DNA from: Campylobacterota bacterium | Lineage (GTDB): Bacteria > Campylobacterota > Campylobacteria > Campylobacterales > Sulfurovaceae | Length of the DNA stretch: 39,311 bases | NCBI GenBank assembly: GCA_030836805.1 | Contig: JAUPLS010000174.1 | Coordinates: 1 to 39,311 of the forward strand | Direction of reading: 5' to 3' | Shown here: positions 21,323-28,023 of the stretch, in pieces | How positions within the stretch are numbered: position 1 is the first letter of the stretch | Layout: each line of letters starts with the position of its first letter | Notes under the pieces: model-generated | Databases searched by the model: none | The model's input: the letters and a program-made list of their open reading frames with translations, nothing else | What the model was told of the DNA's origin: nothing | Program-made: the position numbers and the translations under genes

Positions 21323-21753
21323 TTTTTAAATCTTTCAACTATCTGTTTTGTATCTGCGACTTTTCCAATTATGTTTTTCTTGAAGATTTTTGCACGGATG
21401 TTGTTATTATACCACAAGTGACTCTCCAGAACGCCAAACTCAAATTGCAATTTTTCTTCGGTATAATTCAATGCACTTTTACTATTGCAAAAAACTAATA
21501 TCTCACGCTTGAAATTTTCCTTGCCAAATTTTTCCACATCAGCCAAAAGAGTTGGACTCGATGAATAATAGTCCTCCCAGTCGCTTGATTTTCTAATTTT
21601 CTTTTTTACACCGTTTACTTGTTTATATGCTGCTTTTGTTAATAGTTTACGCCCAACATAACGCATTCCATTCAACTCATTAGTAATAATATATACAAAA
21701 CCAATTGCGGATAATGGCGGCTCTATTAGTTGCTCGTTGTGATATATCCACAT
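21319..21753 (-). CDS. GIY-YIG (Seg-like) homing endonuclease
   Basis: 144 residues. GFVYIITNELNGMRYVGRK (residues 18-36) carries the GIY-YIG core in the form FVYIIT...YVGRK. DWEDYYSSSPTLLADVEKFG and FKREILVFCNSKSALNYTEEKLQFE give the conserved aromatic and the catalytic Glu expected in T4 Seg-like free-standing homing endonucleases. It would nick or cut intron-less alleles in competing phages and promote its own spread. It is transcribed with the exported protein upstream, one base apart, and inserted ahead of the fibre block. Confidence 0.8.
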   Translation of the reverse strand: MWIYHNEQLIEPPLSAIGFVYIITNELNGMRYVGRKLLTKAAYKQVNGVKKKIRKSSDWEDYYSSSPTLLADVEKFGKENFKREILVFCNSKSALNYTEEKLQFEFGVLESHLWYNNNIRAKIFKKNIIGKVADTKQIVERFKN

Positions 21754-21754
21754 A

Positions 21755-22087
21755 TTATGTCTTTCTGAAGTGTATTGGTCTTTTTCTATTGCAAAATTCG
21801 TTTTTCAATCCATCGCTGTATTTTGAATTTTTTGGCAAGGCATAAATAAATCCAATTTTTTTGATTATAATGGTCTTCACTTCTGGTTGCATCTTGCTAT
21901 CATTAATAAATTTTATAAGATTTTTTTGCTTAACGCCATCATCTCTATTTAACTCAATACTATATACTATGTCAGCAAATCCAAAACAATTTTTGTCAGT
22001 GTATACCTCACCCATGTTTTTTGCGTGGGCAGCATTCTGCGATAATACATAAAGCCAGAAAAACAAAAAAATGACAATAAATTTCAT
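21755..22087 (-). CDS. Exported small protein with two cysteines
   Basis: 110 residues. A signal peptide (MKFIVIFLFFWLYVLSQNAAHA) has a likely cleavage after AHA. The mature part holds two cysteines (NCFGFA, EFCNRK) that could form one disulfide, and a helical middle with RDDGVKQKNLIKFI. Similar short periplasmic proteins with N- and C-terminal cysteines are common in proteobacteria and their phages. A moron acting in the host periplasm, for example superinfection exclusion, is plausible but unproven. It has its own promoter, divergent from the tRNA. Confidence 0.7.
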   Translation of the reverse strand: MKFIVIFLFFWLYVLSQNAAHAKNMGEVYTDKNCFGFADIVYSIELNRDDGVKQKNLIKFINDSKMQPEVKTIIIKKIGFIYALPKNSKYSDGLKNEFCNRKRPIHFRKT

Positions 22088-22110
22088 TATACTCTCCCAA
22101 TCATAAAATT

Positions 22111-22138
22111 AGTATAACTATTTTTTTAAATATATCAA
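22111..22138 (-). promoter_or_regulatory. Promoter of exported protein and endonuclease
   Basis: Minus strand TTGATA, 16 bp, TATACT; AGAG-type ribosome-binding site (GGGAGAG) before ATG 22087. Confidence 0.7.
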
Positions 22139-22146
22139 AAAAGCCC

Positions 22147-22174
22147 TTGTTTTTTATTTTTTATCTGTTATAAT
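22147..22174 (+). promoter_or_regulatory. Promoter of tRNA-Tyr
   Basis: TTGTTT, 16 bp, TATAAT. The -10 ends nine bases before the first base of the tRNA, so the primary transcript begins at or within a few bases of the mature 5' end. Confidence 0.78.
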
Positions 22175-22183
22175 TATTTATAT

Positions 22184-22267
22184 GGATAGTGAGCGGCATT
22201 GGCGACTGCGGTAGACTGTAAATCTATGTCCTCTGGACACTTGGTTCGACTCCAAGACTATCCACCA
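22184..22267 (+). tRNA. tRNA-Tyr (anticodon GTA), CCA encoded
   Basis: 84 nt. Acceptor GGATAGT pairs with ACTATCC; the anticodon stem AGA/TCT has loop CTGTAAA (anticodon GTA); a long variable arm TGTCCTCTGGACA makes it class II, as bacterial tRNA-Tyr should be; the T arm is CTTGG-TTCGACT-CCAAG; CCA is encoded. No integrase or attachment-site duplication is near, so it is a working phage tRNA and not an integration scar. It leads the 22.3-23.3 kb unit. Confidence 0.95.
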
Positions 22268-22304
22268 GAATAATTGATTGATAGAAAACTTTAAGGGTTA
22301 TAAA

Positions 22305-22646
22305 ATGATTGTTAAATTGAATAAAGCGGTTTTGTGGGAAATTTTTGAATACTTCACCGAGGGGAAGACATATATAAAAGATATAAAATTGTGGGCAAGT
22401 AATAATAAAATTATTTGTTTTGATACGATGATATATAAGCCACACGACCTTTTTATGGAAGTTGAAAACGAGAAAGAATTGAAAATTTTTTATGATGGTA
22501 ATGAATTGGATATAATTAAAATAGTAGTCATATATGATGAAAAAAGAAGAGAAGAGATGTCAGTTGAAAAGTTTAAGCAATTTTTTATTGAAGAGATAAT
22601 GAACTACATCGCAAAAACAAACAAATTTGAGTGGGAGTATAAATGA
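22305..22646 (+). CDS. Cassette protein of unknown function (113 aa)
   Basis: 113 residues from ATG 22305, preceded by TTAAGGG; the track TTG start at 22278 lacks such a site. Mixed alpha/beta with strands IKLWASNNKIICFDTMIY and LDIIKIVVIYDE and a C-terminal helix. It lies 37 bases after the tRNA and probably shares its transcript; it overlaps the next gene by four bases. Not recognised. Confidence 0.68.
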   Translation: MIVKLNKAVLWEIFEYFTEGKTYIKDIKLWASNNKIICFDTMIYKPHDLFMEVENEKELKIFYDGNELDIIKIVVIYDEKRREEMSVEKFKQFFIEEIMNYIAKTNKFEWEYK

Positions 22647-22900
22647 TGTTAAATATGTTTAAAAAAGAAATATTAAATTTTGTATTTTATATTGTGTTAT
22701 TATTTTGTATTGTTGGAGTGCCAATGTTTATTGGTTGGTCAGTTACAGAAGTGAATAATAAATATGGAAATTTTACATCAGCAATTTATTGGCTGTTGTG
22801 GATGTATGCAGTTTTAAAATTTTTTACAAGTAAAGTGTTATTTAAAATAGTTTTTGAGTGGTTTGAAAAACTATATAGTAAAATAAATAAGGAGAATTAA
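22643..22900 (+). CDS. Two-TM membrane protein (85 aa)
   Basis: 85 residues. Hydrophobic segments at ~11-32 (ILNFVFYIVLLFCIVGVPMFIGW) and ~46-62 (AIYWLLWMYAVLKFF), then an amphipathic basic tail. It starts in an ATGATG overlap with the previous gene. An inner-membrane location is likely. Function unknown; exclusion or envelope modification is a guess from context. Confidence 0.68.
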   Translation: MMLNMFKKEILNFVFYIVLLFCIVGVPMFIGWSVTEVNNKYGNFTSAIYWLLWMYAVLKFFTSKVLFKIVFEWFEKLYSKINKEN

Positions 22901-22901
22901 A

Positions 22902-23264
22902 ATGAACGAAGATAATAATGGCGGTTATGAAATAGTTGGCGAAAAATTAGAGTTTTATAAAAATTTATTTGATGAGTTAAATAGTGCTCAATCAAAATTT
23001 ATTTTTGAGTTAAGGAGAGACAATAAAGGTTATGTGATAGAAAATGATAAATTCAATTTTTATTCTGCATCGTTTGTTGATAGTGATTCATTTACTGAAG
23101 AATTAGGTTGGCATTGTTCTGAATTTTTAGAGGGTGTACAATTGTTTTTAAATCGTAGACTTGAAATAGAAGAATTTTATTCGGATGATGAAAAACAAGA
23201 ATATGTTGATAGTTGCGAAAACTTGATTGATTTTTTATTTTGCTATCCAAACGATAAAATGTAA
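22902..23264 (+). CDS. Acidic cassette protein (120 aa)
   Basis: 120 residues, strongly acidic, mostly helical with a central beta part (KFIFELRRDNKGYVIENDKFNFYSASF). AAGGAGAATTAAA precedes the ATG, the same leader as the gene at 23406; both proteins start MNE[DE]. High negative charge could point to DNA mimicry or protein sequestration, but nothing shows it. It is closed by a hairpin at 23287-23313. Confidence 0.68.
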   Translation: MNEDNNGGYEIVGEKLEFYKNLFDELNSAQSKFIFELRRDNKGYVIENDKFNFYSASFVDSDSFTEELGWHCSEFLEGVQLFLNRRLEIEEFYSDDEKQEYVDSCENLIDFLFCYPNDKM

Positions 23265-23286
23265 TTTAAAATAATTCTCCTCCCCA

Positions 23287-23313
23287 TTGCCCAGCCATAA
23301 AAAAGTTGGGCAA
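23287..23313 (+). terminator. Terminator-like hairpin
   Basis: TTGCCCA...TGGGCAA, 7-bp stem with a 13-base loop, followed by ATTTATTTTC. The T tract is imperfect, so termination may be partial. It separates the tRNA unit from the helicase unit. Confidence 0.55.
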
Positions 23314-23343
23314 ATTTATTTTCAAATATCTGCTTTTACCTAT

Positions 23344-23371
23344 TTATTTTTGTTTTTTGATGTGTTACAAT
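23344..23371 (+). promoter_or_regulatory. Promoter of helicase unit
   Basis: TTATTT, 16 bp, TACAAT, about 34 bases before ATG 23406. The hexamers are weaker than elsewhere. Confidence 0.5.
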
Positions 23372-23405
23372 TATCTCATACAACAAGAAAATAAGGAGAA
23401 TTAAA

Positions 23406-23702
23406 ATGAACGAAGAACTACACGAGATTGAAAAATTAATGAGCACGACAGCAAATAAAAAAGGTGGGTATGTAAGCAATTTTTTAAAATGGGAACAAGA
23501 GTTAAATTTGAAGGAAAGAAGGCATGTACAATTAATTAAACAGCTAATGGTTCGCCAATTTCTTTTCCCAGAGCTTGCCGCTCGTGTGATGGAATATGAA
23601 GAAATTAATAATCTGGAAGACGCAGACATACAATGCATAATTGACAGCTACGAAAAGAGTGAGCAAGACATAACAAATAAATTAGTTGGAGGTGTGAAAT
23701 GA
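23406..23702 (+). CDS. Small helical protein upstream of helicase (98 aa)
   Basis: 98 residues, almost wholly helical and charged (NFLKWEQELNLKERRHVQLIKQLMVRQFLFPELAARVMEYEEI). The ribosome-binding site is AAGGAGAAT. It overlaps a 28-codon membrane peptide gene and lies less than 100 bases before the helicase, so a replication or recombination accessory role is possible. No family recognised. Confidence 0.65.
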   Translation: MNEELHEIEKLMSTTANKKGGYVSNFLKWEQELNLKERRHVQLIKQLMVRQFLFPELAARVMEYEEINNLEDADIQCIIDSYEKSEQDITNKLVGGVK

Positions 23703-23785
23703 AAAACAATAGATTATTATACTTGCTTTTTAGTTTTGATTTGTTAATGCATACATATGTTATTTATTTAGTAAGTAAAATTTGA
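23699..23785 (+). CDS. 28-residue membrane peptide (possible)
   Basis: ATG in an ATGA overlap with the preceding gene, preceded by GGAGGTGTGAA. It encodes MKNNRLLYLLFSFDLLMHTY and eight more residues, a single hydrophobic helix with a basic start. It ends 12 bases before the helicase ATG. The coupled start and good ribosome-binding site favour translation, but size alone makes it uncertain. Confidence 0.45.
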   Translation: MKNNRLLYLLFSFDLLMHTYVIYLVSKI

Positions 23786-23797
23786 GAGGATAGAAAA

Positions 23798-25297
23798 ATG
23801 AAACACGAATTAAGACAATATCAAAAAGAATGCTTAAAAAATTTAGGAACGGCATACAAACAAGGTTTTAAAAGAATTATGCTAAAGTTGCCCACCGGGG
23901 CTGGGAAGACTTCAATTGCATCAAAGATTTTAGAAAACTGTTATAATAGCGGAAAGCGTGCATTATTCATTTGTGATAGAATTGAGTTGATTAACCAAAC
24001 ATCTGATCGTTTACTGTCTGATGGTATAAAGCACGGGGTTATACAAGCAGACCATATCCGTAAAAATTTGAATTATAATATACAGGTGTGTAGTATTCAA
24101 ACACTTGCCCGCCGTGAAAAAATTAATGCTGATATGATTATAATCGATGAGGCTCACACTTTACATAAAGCACATATTGATATAATAAAAGAAAATCAAA
24201 ATATACCGATTATCGGTTTGAGTGCGACACCATTTGCAAAAGGTTTGGGAAAGCATTTTGACAAAATGATAGTTGGTGCAACAACTAAACAACTTATAGA
24301 ATTAGGTTTTTTATGCAAGCCAAAAGTATATGCACCTTCCGAGCCAGACCTTGAAAAAATTAAAGTTGTTGCTGGTGATTATGATATGCAAGAATTGGAA
24401 GAAAAAACGAACACGCCAAAACTTGTTGGTGATATAGTCGAGCACTGGTTCAAGTTGGGGTTTGGCAAGCCTACGATTGTTTTTGCTGTTAACATTGCAC
24501 ATAGTAAAAATATTGTTGCAGAGTTTGTTAAAGGCGGCGTGAATGCTGTGCATATCGATGCGTATACTGATAACGATGATAGAAAAGAAATTATTGAAAG
24601 TTTTAAGGCTGGGCGCATTAAAGTATTGTCGAGTGTTGATATCCTTTCTAAAGGTTTTGATTATCCGGGTGCTGAGGTTGCAATTTTGGCACGACCAACA
24701 AAATCATTGTCTTTATATATTCAACAAGCTGGAAGGGTTTTGCGTATTAATCCAGAAACAAACAAAACTGACTGCACAATACTCGACCATTCAGGCAATA
24801 CAATGCGCCACGGTTTTGTCACTGACGATACCCCAGAAGATCTTGACACCGGAAAAAAACAAGAAAATACACCAGCAGAGAAAAAAGAGAAGAAAGTTAT
24901 TGAGCCAGTAAAATGTCCACACTGCTCATTTATTAAAACAAAAGTTAAGTGCGAAAACTGCGGACACGAAGACATACCAAAAAATAAAGTTGAAAGCGCT
25001 GAAGGGTATTTAGTTGAATTTGATGAAAACAGTTTGCCAAACAAAAACAGTAAGAGTGCAAAATTTGTAATCACTCAAGACAAGAAAAATCTGTATGGAC
25101 AACTTAAAACATTGAGTCGTTTAAAAGGTTGGAAAGCTGGGCGGGCTTATTATTTATATAAAGAGTTATGCAACGAAGAGCCAACTGAAGAAATTAAAAA
25201 TGTAGGAGAACAAATGGTGACTGAACAAGTAATAAAGTATATAACATACTTAAATATTAAAAAGGCAAAAAGTAAAAATTATTTTACAAAAAGATGA
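23798..25297 (+). CDS. SF2 DEAH-box helicase with C-terminal zinc ribbon
   Basis: 499 residues. Motif I LPTGAGKT (31-38), II IIDEAH (115-120), III LSATPF (141-146), and in the second RecA-like domain SKGFDYPG (284-291) and motif VI QQAGRVLR (309-316). The layout is that of UvsW/RecG-like or type III restriction-like SF2 helicases. CPHC...CENC (373-388) forms a four-cysteine zinc ribbon, followed by a basic C-terminal domain. It is the only obvious replication/recombination enzyme in the genome and may start replication forks from recombination intermediates. It probably uses host polymerase, since the phage has none. Confidence 0.9.
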   Translation: MKHELRQYQKECLKNLGTAYKQGFKRIMLKLPTGAGKTSIASKILENCYNSGKRALFICDRIELINQTSDRLLSDGIKHGVIQADHIRKNLNYNIQVCSIQTLARREKINADMIIIDEAHTLHKAHIDIIKENQNIPIIGLSATPFAKGLGKHFDKMIVGATTKQLIELGFLCKPKVYAPSEPDLEKIKVVAGDYDMQELEEKTNTPKLVGDIVEHWFKLGFGKPTIVFAVNIAHSKNIVAEFVKGGVNAVHIDAYTDNDDRKEIIESFKAGRIKVLSSVDILSKGFDYPGAEVAILARPTKSLSLYIQQAGRVLRINPETNKTDCTILDHSGNTMRHGFVTDDTPEDLDTGKKQENTPAEKKEKKVIEPVKCPHCSFIKTKVKCENCGHEDIPKNKVESAEGYLVEFDENSLPNKNSKSAKFVITQDKKNLYGQLKTLSRLKGWKAGRAYYLYKELCNEEPTEEIKNVGEQMVTEQVIKYITYLNIKKAKSKNYFTKR

Positions 25298-25304
25298 TAA
25301 AACC

Positions 25305-25343
25305 CTTTACAACATATAAAAATAGTATAATATATATAGTGTA
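25305..25343 (+). promoter_or_regulatory. Cassette promoter, copy 2
   Basis: TTTACA, 14 bp (ATATAAAAATAG-type), TATAAT, ATATATAGTG, TAGCAC. Nearly identical to 8214 and 34801, but here without a minus-strand partner promoter, inside the plus-strand cluster directly after the helicase stop. Confidence 0.7.
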
Positions 25344-25367
25344 GCACATAAAAACAAGGAGAATAAA

Positions 25368-25649
25368 ATGGAACAATTAGGATTAATAGAATTAGGCGGA
25401 TTTGAAGAAGGTAAATATGAGCAGGGCAAGATTGATTTATACACATACAATTATGACATTTTTACAAAATTGGTTCACTTGCAAAAAGATGTGGCGCTTG
25501 TAGATTATATTGATAGTGTGATTTTTGATAATAAAGAGATTGAATTAACTGATAACGCATTATTCTTTTTAGGTGATTTAAAATATAACCACTTACAAAA
25601 AATGAAGCAGGGCGAAGAGTTTAACTGGGAAATGGATGAATTGGTTTAA
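25368..25649 (+). CDS. Acidic cassette protein (93 aa)
   Basis: 93 residues, pI clearly low, with helical segments (YNYDIFTKLVHLQKDVALVDYIDSVIF) and an acidic end EEFNWEMDELV. It has the cassette promoter and the leader AAGGAGAATAAA shared with the genes at 8276 and 34861, but no LKI-type C-terminus. Not recognised. Confidence 0.68.
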   Translation: MEQLGLIELGGFEEGKYEQGKIDLYTYNYDIFTKLVHLQKDVALVDYIDSVIFDNKEIELTDNALFFLGDLKYNHLQKMKQGEEFNWEMDELV

Positions 25650-25661
25650 AAGGTGAATAAT

Positions 25662-25880
25662 ATGTATACATTAAAAACGATATTGACAAAACAAGAGTAT
25701 GGAAATGACATAACTGTTTATAGTTTTAAAATTAAAGAGGATGACTTGATTTATGAAATTATGATTGATTGGTCTGGTGGAATAGATTATGAGATTATAG
25801 TTAATAATGAAAGGGAAGCATTCTTCTCGGAATATGAAAAGTTTGCAAACATAAGCGATTATTTTTTAATGGAAATTTAA
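25662..25880 (+). CDS. Cassette protein of unknown function (72 aa)
   Basis: 72 residues from ATG 25662, six bases after AAAGGTG; the track GTG start is inside that ribosome-binding site. Beta-rich (ITVYSFKIKEDDLIYEIMIDWSGG, YEIIVNN) with a short C-terminal helix. It lies 12 bases after the preceding gene in the same transcript. Not recognised. Confidence 0.6.
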   Translation: MYTLKTILTKQEYGNDITVYSFKIKEDDLIYEIMIDWSGGIDYEIIVNNEREAFFSEYEKFANISDYFLMEI

Positions 25881-25892
25881 AGGGGAAAGAAA

Positions 25893-25925
25893 ATGAATAT
25901 AAAAAAAGAAGTTGGAAAGAGTTAA
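25893..25925 (+). other. Ten-codon ORF with strong ribosome-binding site
   Basis: AAAGGGGAAAG precedes ATG and MNIKKEVGKS-stop. It is either a leader peptide or the stump of a truncated cassette gene; the next gene starts 24 bases on with its own AGGAG. I cannot decide between these. Confidence 0.3.
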
Positions 25926-25949
25926 AAAATACACTTTAGGAGAACAAAA

Positions 25950-26255
25950 ATGACTTATAATGAAATTGATTTGGTTAATGGTAGTCTTGAGCAATTAAAA
26001 TATTTGGTTGCCAAACTAAAAAAAGTAGATGCAAGAGATGTTAATTGTGAATTTAAAGAGAGTTTTTTTGGCTTTAATATGGCAAAGTTAATTATAACAT
26101 ACTATAAAGATAATTACAAGTATTCAATAGAGGGTCGTTCATATGTAACAAATGAAGAGTGCCAGATGGCTGGCATAACTGAGTATGAATTAAAAATAAA
26201 TATGATTAATAGTTTTGTAAAAAAATGCAACAAGGAGGTTGAATATGTCTTCTAA
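25950..26255 (+). CDS. Cassette protein of unknown function (101 aa)
   Basis: 101 residues. N-terminal helix (LVNGSLEQLKYLVAKLKKV), then strands with Cys and Phe (CEFKESFFGFNMAKLIITYYKDNYKYSIEG) and a C-terminal helix. AGGAGAACAAAA precedes the ATG. Its 3' end overlaps the next gene by 11 bases, where AAGGAGG lies inside its last codons. Not recognised. Confidence 0.66.
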   Translation: MTYNEIDLVNGSLEQLKYLVAKLKKVDARDVNCEFKESFFGFNMAKLIITYYKDNYKYSIEGRSYVTNEECQMAGITEYELKINMINSFVKKCNKEVEYVF

Positions 26256-26562
26256 TTATAAAGTAAGACCAGATGACGAAGAAATTAGTTATATTGAAAA
26301 ATTACAATACGATGCAAGCAATGATAGTTATTTTATTTTATTCAAGACTTTTATTGATAATGTTCCAGAATTTTTAGAATTTAAAATTGAGCAATGGGAA
26401 GAATTTTTTGATGGCGATGGACTTTATAAAATGGATAGAAAAATAAAGAACTATGAACTGATGAGAGACTTTATAAAAATTAAGAGGGCAGAAAAGATTT
26501 ATAACCACTATGATAAACTGATTGATAAAAAAGAAAATACGACTAAAAGATTGAAAGTATAA
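26245..26562 (+). CDS. Cassette protein with C-terminal RLKV tag
   Basis: 105 residues from ATG 26245, six bases after AAGGAGG; the TTG in the track is less likely. Acidic, with strand SYFILFKTFIDNVPEFLEFKIEQW and a basic helical end. It ends in DKKENTTKRLKV, matching the TTKKLKI-type ending at 34861 and the KTLKV at 3458. It is the last gene of the 22-26.5 kb island. Not recognised beyond that. Confidence 0.68.
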   Translation: MSSNYKVRPDDEEISYIEKLQYDASNDSYFILFKTFIDNVPEFLEFKIEQWEEFFDGDGLYKMDRKIKNYELMRDFIKIKRAEKIYNHYDKLIDKKENTTKRLKV

Positions 26563-26567
26563 AAACA

Positions 26568-26583
26568 CCCCGCCTCGGCGGGG
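26568..26583. terminator. Bidirectional terminator between convergent genes
   Basis: CCCCGC-CTCG-GCGGGG. The minus-strand side is followed by TGTTTTTAT, a good T tract closing the coiled-coil membrane gene; the plus-strand side has a weaker one. Confidence 0.8.
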
Positions 26584-26590
26584 CATTACT

Positions 26591-26923
26591 TTATGGGTAG
26601 AAATGTTTAATAAAATTATATACGGCGGTAGCACTTGCAACGATAGCAGCAACAACAGACATTATAATTGTAATTGCTTTTTTAGCACCTTTTGATTGAG
26701 TTATTAAATCCTCAATGTTTTTCAATGATGTGCCAAAAGTGTCAAAGCGAGCATCCATCTTTTTTTCTCTCTCGTCCATCTTTTTTTCAAACTCATCAAA
26801 ACGGTTATCTAAATCTTTTTGCAAATCTTTGACATTCAATTTGATTTCAATGTCTTGTTTTTCTAAATGCTCAATTTTAACTTGTAATTTTGCAATTTCT
26901 TTCTCAATGTCTTGTGTGCTCAT
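26591..26923 (-). CDS. Coiled-coil protein with C-terminal membrane anchor (XhlA-like)
   Basis: 110 residues from ATG 26923; the track TTG is upstream. A long coiled coil (IEKEIAKLQVKIEHLEKQDIEIKLNVKDL..., DEFEKKMDEREKKMDARFD) leads to a C-terminal hydrophobic helix (AITIIMSVVAAIVASATAVYNFI). This is the plan of the haemolysin XhlA/phage membrane accessory proteins that help holins, or of a tail-associated anchor. It is driven by a full-consensus promoter and placed after the fibres, away from the lysis genes at 13-14 kb. Confidence 0.7.
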   Translation of the reverse strand: MSTQDIEKEIAKLQVKIEHLEKQDIEIKLNVKDLQKDLDNRFDEFEKKMDEREKKMDARFDTFGTSLKNIEDLITQSKGAKKAITIIMSVVAAIVASATAVYNFIKHFYP

Positions 26924-26952
26924 TCCGTCTCTCAATGCCTAAAATTTTGGTT

Positions 26953-26981
26953 ATTATACTATAAAATGCTTATTGTGTCAA
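26953..26981 (-). promoter_or_regulatory. Full-consensus sigma70 promoter
   Basis: Minus strand TTGACA, 17 bp, TATAAT: the only promoter in the window matching both consensus hexamers exactly. It serves the 110-residue coiled-coil membrane protein alone, since a terminator follows. Confidence 0.85.
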
Positions 26982-26982
26982 T

Positions 26983-28023
26983 TTAAATTTCTCTATATCT
27001 TAATATACTTCCAGCGGCAACAGTTGATGTGCTTGCCGCAATTTCAGCAGCAGATTGAATGTTTATCGTTCCGCTTGCTGTTGTTGTAAGTATGCATTTA
27101 ATCATACCAAAAACAGTTGCTTGACTTGTTGTTGTTGTGTGTGTTGGTGTTGTTGCGTTTGTTATAGTCTGTTGAGATGTTGTAGCATTAACACCAACAA
27201 AAAATTTTGTGAATCCAGTTGCAAAAGTTGAAAAATCAGCAATTGCAAGAGTATGACCATCAGCAGCAGCATTTGCCAAATTCATTTTTACTTCTATTTC
27301 ATAAGTCTTTCCAGAACCCACAGCAAAAGAAAAGTCTGTTATATTTGCAAGTGTAGTTGTTGAATTTACTGCATCCGCAGAAAGTTTTATATATGTCCAC
27401 GGGTCTGCACTTCCTCCAGACGGTGGCAAGTTAATCCATTTTGATGTTGCTGTGTCATAAAACAACATATCATTGTTTGCCGGTGCTGTTATATTTATGT
27501 CAATTAATTCGCTCAAATTATCAGTTGTAGTTTGATTTATAACAACCTCAACATCATCGCCCGTATTTGTAGCCGCAACACCATTCCCAGTAAAATTTAT
27601 TGATAGTGGTGATTTTGTTAATAATAAGACTTCATCTTTTATTATAACTGTTTTGCTATAAATTGGATTTGGTCGTCTGTCAGTGTAAGATGTCCAAGTT
27701 GAATTTGATGTCACAACTTCATACATTGAAATATAGCCATTAGTAAATCCTATTTGATTTATACTCACCACCCCGGTTGTGGGGTTGCATTCAATATAAT
27801 TTGTTGTGCTTGCAACTAATTCAACAGTGCCATTTGCTATTGTTAAAACGCTATCGCCATTTAACACGCCTCCATAATATCCAAATGTTCTATTTACAGA
27901 TGTTTTTTCTCTTCTTCCTAAGACCATTTGCGCACTCATAGCATCCGCCGCAGCATTAAAAGTTATCTCTTTTTGCTGTTGTGATGAGCTTATTAAATCT
28001 AAATTTGTTATTGAATCAGACAT
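26983..28023 (-). CDS. Tail fibre protein, paralogue 2
   Basis: 346 residues. The N-terminal ~150 residues align with the upstream gene (TNLDLIxxxQ, TFGYYGGVLNGDSV, NCPxTGVVS-type, TDRRPNPIY, SINFTGNGVAAT). The middle shares LSELIDINI...MLFYDTATSKWINLP with phage fibre stalks, and PWTYIKLSADAVNSTTTLANI is also conserved. The last ~120 residues are more diverged, the expected receptor-binding end. Its start overlaps the stop of paralogue 1 by one base (TAATG). Confidence 0.74.
   Translation of the reverse strand: MSDSITNLDLISSSQQQKEITFNAAADAMSAQMVLGRREKTSVNRTFGYYGGVLNGDSVLTIANGTVELVASTTNYIECNPTTGVVSINQIGFTNGYISMYEVVTSNSTWTSYTDRRPNPIYSKTVIIKDEVLLLTKSPLSINFTGNGVAATNTGDDVEVVINQTTTDNLSELIDINITAPANNDMLFYDTATSKWINLPPSGGSADPWTYIKLSADAVNSTTTLANITDFSFAVGSGKTYEIEVKMNLANAAADGHTLAIADFSTFATGFTKFFVGVNATTSQQTITNATTPTHTTTTSQATVFGMIKCILTTTASGTINIQSAAEIAASTSTVAAGSILRYREI

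Noticed and set aside
22184-22267. tRNA as phage attachment site
   Set aside because: No integrase and no second copy of the tRNA 3' end in the window; the tRNA is complete with its own promoter.
24543-24911. 122-aa plus-strand ORF and several minus ORFs inside the helicase
   Set aside because: All lie in other frames of a gene with complete helicase motifs.
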